NCBI GenBank assembly: GCA_044351685.1
Contig: JBILFK010000201.1
Location: 1-6,250, forward strand
Direction: 5' to 3'
From: JALHRI01 sp044351685
GTDB lineage: Bacteria; Pseudomonadota; Alphaproteobacteria; Rickettsiales; UBA3002
DNA length: 6,250 nucleotides
A program made the position numbers and the translations under genes. The notes beneath the pieces were generated by a model. It searched no databases, was not told the origin of the DNA, and was given only the letters and a program-made list of their open reading frames with translations. Positions 4,631 to 6,250 of this stretch are shown one piece after another. Each line of letters opens with the position of its first letter. The stretch's first letter is position 1.

Positions 4631-6250
4631 ATGAACCAGATTTCGAAATTACGTTTGCTCACCACAGTATCGGGCCTTGCTGCCGCTGCGCTGTTTTCCA
4701 CGGCTGCAGGCGCTGTGACCAACATTGGTAGCAGCACCACGAACTCTACCACCGCTACTGGCGCTGGTTCGCTGTTCCTGTTTGATACCAACGCTGGCTC
4801 GCTGAGCAACAGCGGCACCATTGGCGCCACCAGCGGCAGCGCGATTACTGCTTCGGGCACCAACACGGGTACCATCACCAACACTGGCACCATTGAAACA
4901 GCTTCTGCTGGCAGTGCAGCAGTAGATGTGAACGCTGGCAGCACCATCACCAACTCGAGCATCATTCGCAACAACACTGCCAACGGCGATGCGATTGAAA
5001 TTTCCACCACCGGCGGCACCAGCACCACCACCATCACCAACAGCGGCACTATTTCTGCCAGCGGCACTGGCGATGCGATCGATGGTTCGGCACTCGTTTC
5101 AACGGAAGCATTAAGTGTAACCAACAGCGGCACCATCACTGGCGACGTTGAGTTCGGCGCTGGTGCAGACAGCTTCACGCAAACTGCTGGCACCACCACT
5201 GGTAATCTTAACCTCGCTAACGGTGCAAATACCGTAACCTTAAGCGGTGGCACCTTAACCGGTAACATCGCTGGTGGCACCGGTGTAGACACTGTAAACC
5301 TCAGCGGCGCAACGCTTGCTGGCACCGTTGATGGTGCAGGCGGCAACGACGTGGTAAACTTCAGCGGCACGGGCACCAAAACCCTCAGCACCGCGATTTC
5401 GAACGTTGAAGACATTAACTTCACCGCTGGTACCACGAACCTGAATGCTGGCGCAGCACTGGGCTCCACCACTTCGGATATCTCGGCTGACGCCACGGTG
5501 AACTTAAACACCAACGTGACCACCACCACCTTCAGCAACGCTGGCACCTTGGTGCTTGATGGCACCGCCACCAGCGCCAACCGCGTGATCACCGGCGCCT
5601 ACTCGCAAACCGCTGCAGGTACCCTGCAACTGGCCTTCGATGATGCAACCACCGCAACCAACAACGCCACGCTCGGTGTTTCGGGTGCTGGTACATTTGC
5701 CGATGGCGCAACCATTTACGTGGATGTTGCCGATTTAAGCACCACCTTCACCACCACCGCTATCAACGGCGATGCCTGGACGGGTTTTGATGGTGGCGCC
5801 GCATTGGTAGGCGATATTGCTGATCTGAAAATTTTCACCAGCAACCCGCTCATTAAATTCACCGCTTCGGCTGGTGGCGCGAACGACATTACCCTCACCG
5901 CAGCTGCCGCAACGGCCACTGAAATCACCACCAACGTACTGAACTCGACCGGTGCGGGTGAAATCACTTCAACTGAGCTGGCAACCGCTGCCGGTGGCGC
6001 TGGTAGTGCGAATTCAGTGAACGCAACTTCGGTTCAAGCAGCGTTTGGTTCGTTACTCCGTGATCTGAACACCGCAGGTAACACCACATCCTTCAACATC
6101 ATTGTCAACGCGTTTGCTGGCCTCGGCTCGACGGATGCCGTTGCAGTAGCGCTGGGCGATCTGCAGGCAGATCCAGCGATCGTAAGCAGCGGCTCGCAGA
6201 GTTCTGTTGCCGGCATTGAATCGATCAACGCCATCGCTGCGAACAACCTC
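4631..6250 (+). CDS. Secreted beta-solenoid repeat protein, probable autotransporter passenger (3' end outside the window)
   Basis: The frame opens at ATG 4631 and stays open for 540 codons to the window edge. Residues 1-28 form a signal peptide: K6 and R8, a hydrophobic core, and an A-G-A cleavage site. The mature part is dominated by Thr, Ala, Gly, Ser and Asn. It has no Cys, and only three Lys (250, 400, 409) and three Arg (113, 318, 477) in 512 residues, so it is strongly acidic, as many surface proteins are. Residues 60-169 carry five N-x-x-G-T-I-like rungs spaced 24-29 residues; 178-257 hold four exact 20-residue repeats. Residues about 500-540 (DAVAVALGDLQAD... through AIAANNL) resemble the helical linker before an autotransporter beta-barrel, which would be exported through the outer membrane. 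No barrel is visible, so an RTX-like, S-layer or other adhesin remains possible. The specific ligand or function is unknown. Confidence 0.85.
   Translation, partial: MNQISKLRLLTTVSGLAAAALFSTAAGAVTNIGSSTTNSTTATGAGSLFLFDTNAGSLSNSGTIGATSGSAITASGTNTGTITNTGTIETASAGSAAVDVNAGSTITNSSIIRNNTANGDAIEISTTGGTSTTTITNSGTISASGTGDAIDGSALVSTEALSVTNSGTITGDVEFGAGADSFTQTAGTTTGNLNLANGANTVTLSGGTLTGNIAGGTGVDTVNLSGATLAGTVDGAGGNDVVNFSGTGTKTLSTAISNVEDINFTAGTTNLNAGAALGSTTSDISADATVNLNTNVTTTTFSNAGTLVLDGTATSANRVITGAYSQTAAGTLQLAFDDATTATNNATLGVSGAGTFADGATIYVDVADLSTTFTTTAINGDAWTGFDGGAALVGDIADLKIFTSNPLIKFTASAGGANDITLTAAAATATEITTNVLNSTGAGEITSTELATAAGGAGSANSVNATSVQAAFGSLLRDLNTAGNTTSFNIIVNAFAGLGSTDAVAVALGDLQADPAIVSSGSQSSVAGIESINAIAANNL
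4808..5137 (+). repeat. NSGTI-type solenoid repeats in the autotransporter-like protein
   Basis: Degenerate rungs with the core N-[ST]-G-T-I occur at residues 60 (NSGTI), 84 (NTGTI), 108 (NSSII), 137 (NSGTI) and 165 (NSGTI), spaced 24, 24, 29 and 28 residues. Four of the five are preceded by a T-I-T or S-V-T/S-L-S strand. Such Asn/Gly-turn repeats are characteristic of right-handed beta-helix passenger domains. Confidence 0.65.
5162..5401 (+). repeat. Four tandem 60-nt (20-residue) repeats in the autotransporter-like gene
   Basis: Residues 178-197, 198-217, 218-237 and 238-257 align without gaps. The units begin GADSFTQTAG, GANTVTLSGG, GVDTVNLSGA and GNDVVNFSGT, sharing G-x-[DN]-x-[FV]-x-[FL/Q]-[ST/A]-G spacing, and units 1-3 share T/L-x-G-[NT]-[LIV] in the second half. 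A decayed fifth unit (NVEDINFTAG, 258-267) follows with a one-residue shift. The DNA identity is partial, so this is an old internal duplication, not a recent one. Confidence 0.75.

Noticed and set aside
5162..5401. Possible CRISPR or non-coding tandem array because of the 60-nt period
   Set aside because: The period is a multiple of three, the frame is kept, the units differ mainly at the codon level, and there are no identical repeats with unique spacers.
4609..5592. A 327-codon minus-strand open frame opposite the autotransporter-like gene
   Set aside because: It is a shadow of the Thr/Gly/Ala/Asn-rich plus-strand repeats: Val/Pro/Ala-rich, with no recognisable domain, while the plus strand has a ribosome-binding site, signal peptide and repeats in phase.
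5716..6246. Two further minus-strand frames (5716-5967, 6034-6246)
   Set aside because: Same compositional shadow effect opposite the plus-strand gene, with no domain or credible start signal.

Overview
The window most likely comes from an alphaproteobacterium of moderately high GC. The grounds are the protein types and a gene neighbourhood (class I PHA synthase beside an AlaC-type aminotransferase and homoserine dehydrogenase) that I recall from alphaproteobacteria. No species can be named from the sequence alone.

Left part (1-2488), all on the minus strand: a proline/alanine-rich putative lipoprotein of unknown function, then an AlaC-type alanine aminotransferase, then the first 22 codons of homoserine dehydrogenase (hom), which runs off the left edge. 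The aminotransferase stop and the hom start share one base (TAATG), so these two are very probably co-transcribed and translationally coupled. The lipoprotein lies 82 bases upstream of the aminotransferase with no convincing terminator between them.

Centre (2489-4463): a 124-base divergent intergenic region, then a complete class I polyhydroxyalkanoate synthase gene (phaC) on the plus strand with its catalytic Cys-Asp-His triad intact. A plausible sigma70-type promoter and a perfect DnaA-box sequence (TTATCCACA) lie just ahead of phaC.

Right part (4464-6250): a 167-base intergenic region with two small hairpins, then a plus-strand gene starting at 4631 behind a clear ribosome-binding site and open to the window's end (540 codons, no stop). 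It encodes a secreted, Thr/Ala/Gly/Ser/Asn-rich, almost Lys/Arg-free repeat protein that looks like the passenger part of a type V autotransporter or adhesin. It contains two kinds of beta-solenoid-like repeats, one of them four tandem units of exactly 20 residues (60 nt). The last ~35 visible residues resemble the linker that usually precedes an autotransporter beta-barrel.

The genes do not form one system: amino acid metabolism (alaC, hom), carbon storage (phaC) and the cell surface (lipoprotein, autotransporter) simply lie side by side. I see no RNA genes, mobile elements, CRISPR array or defence system.
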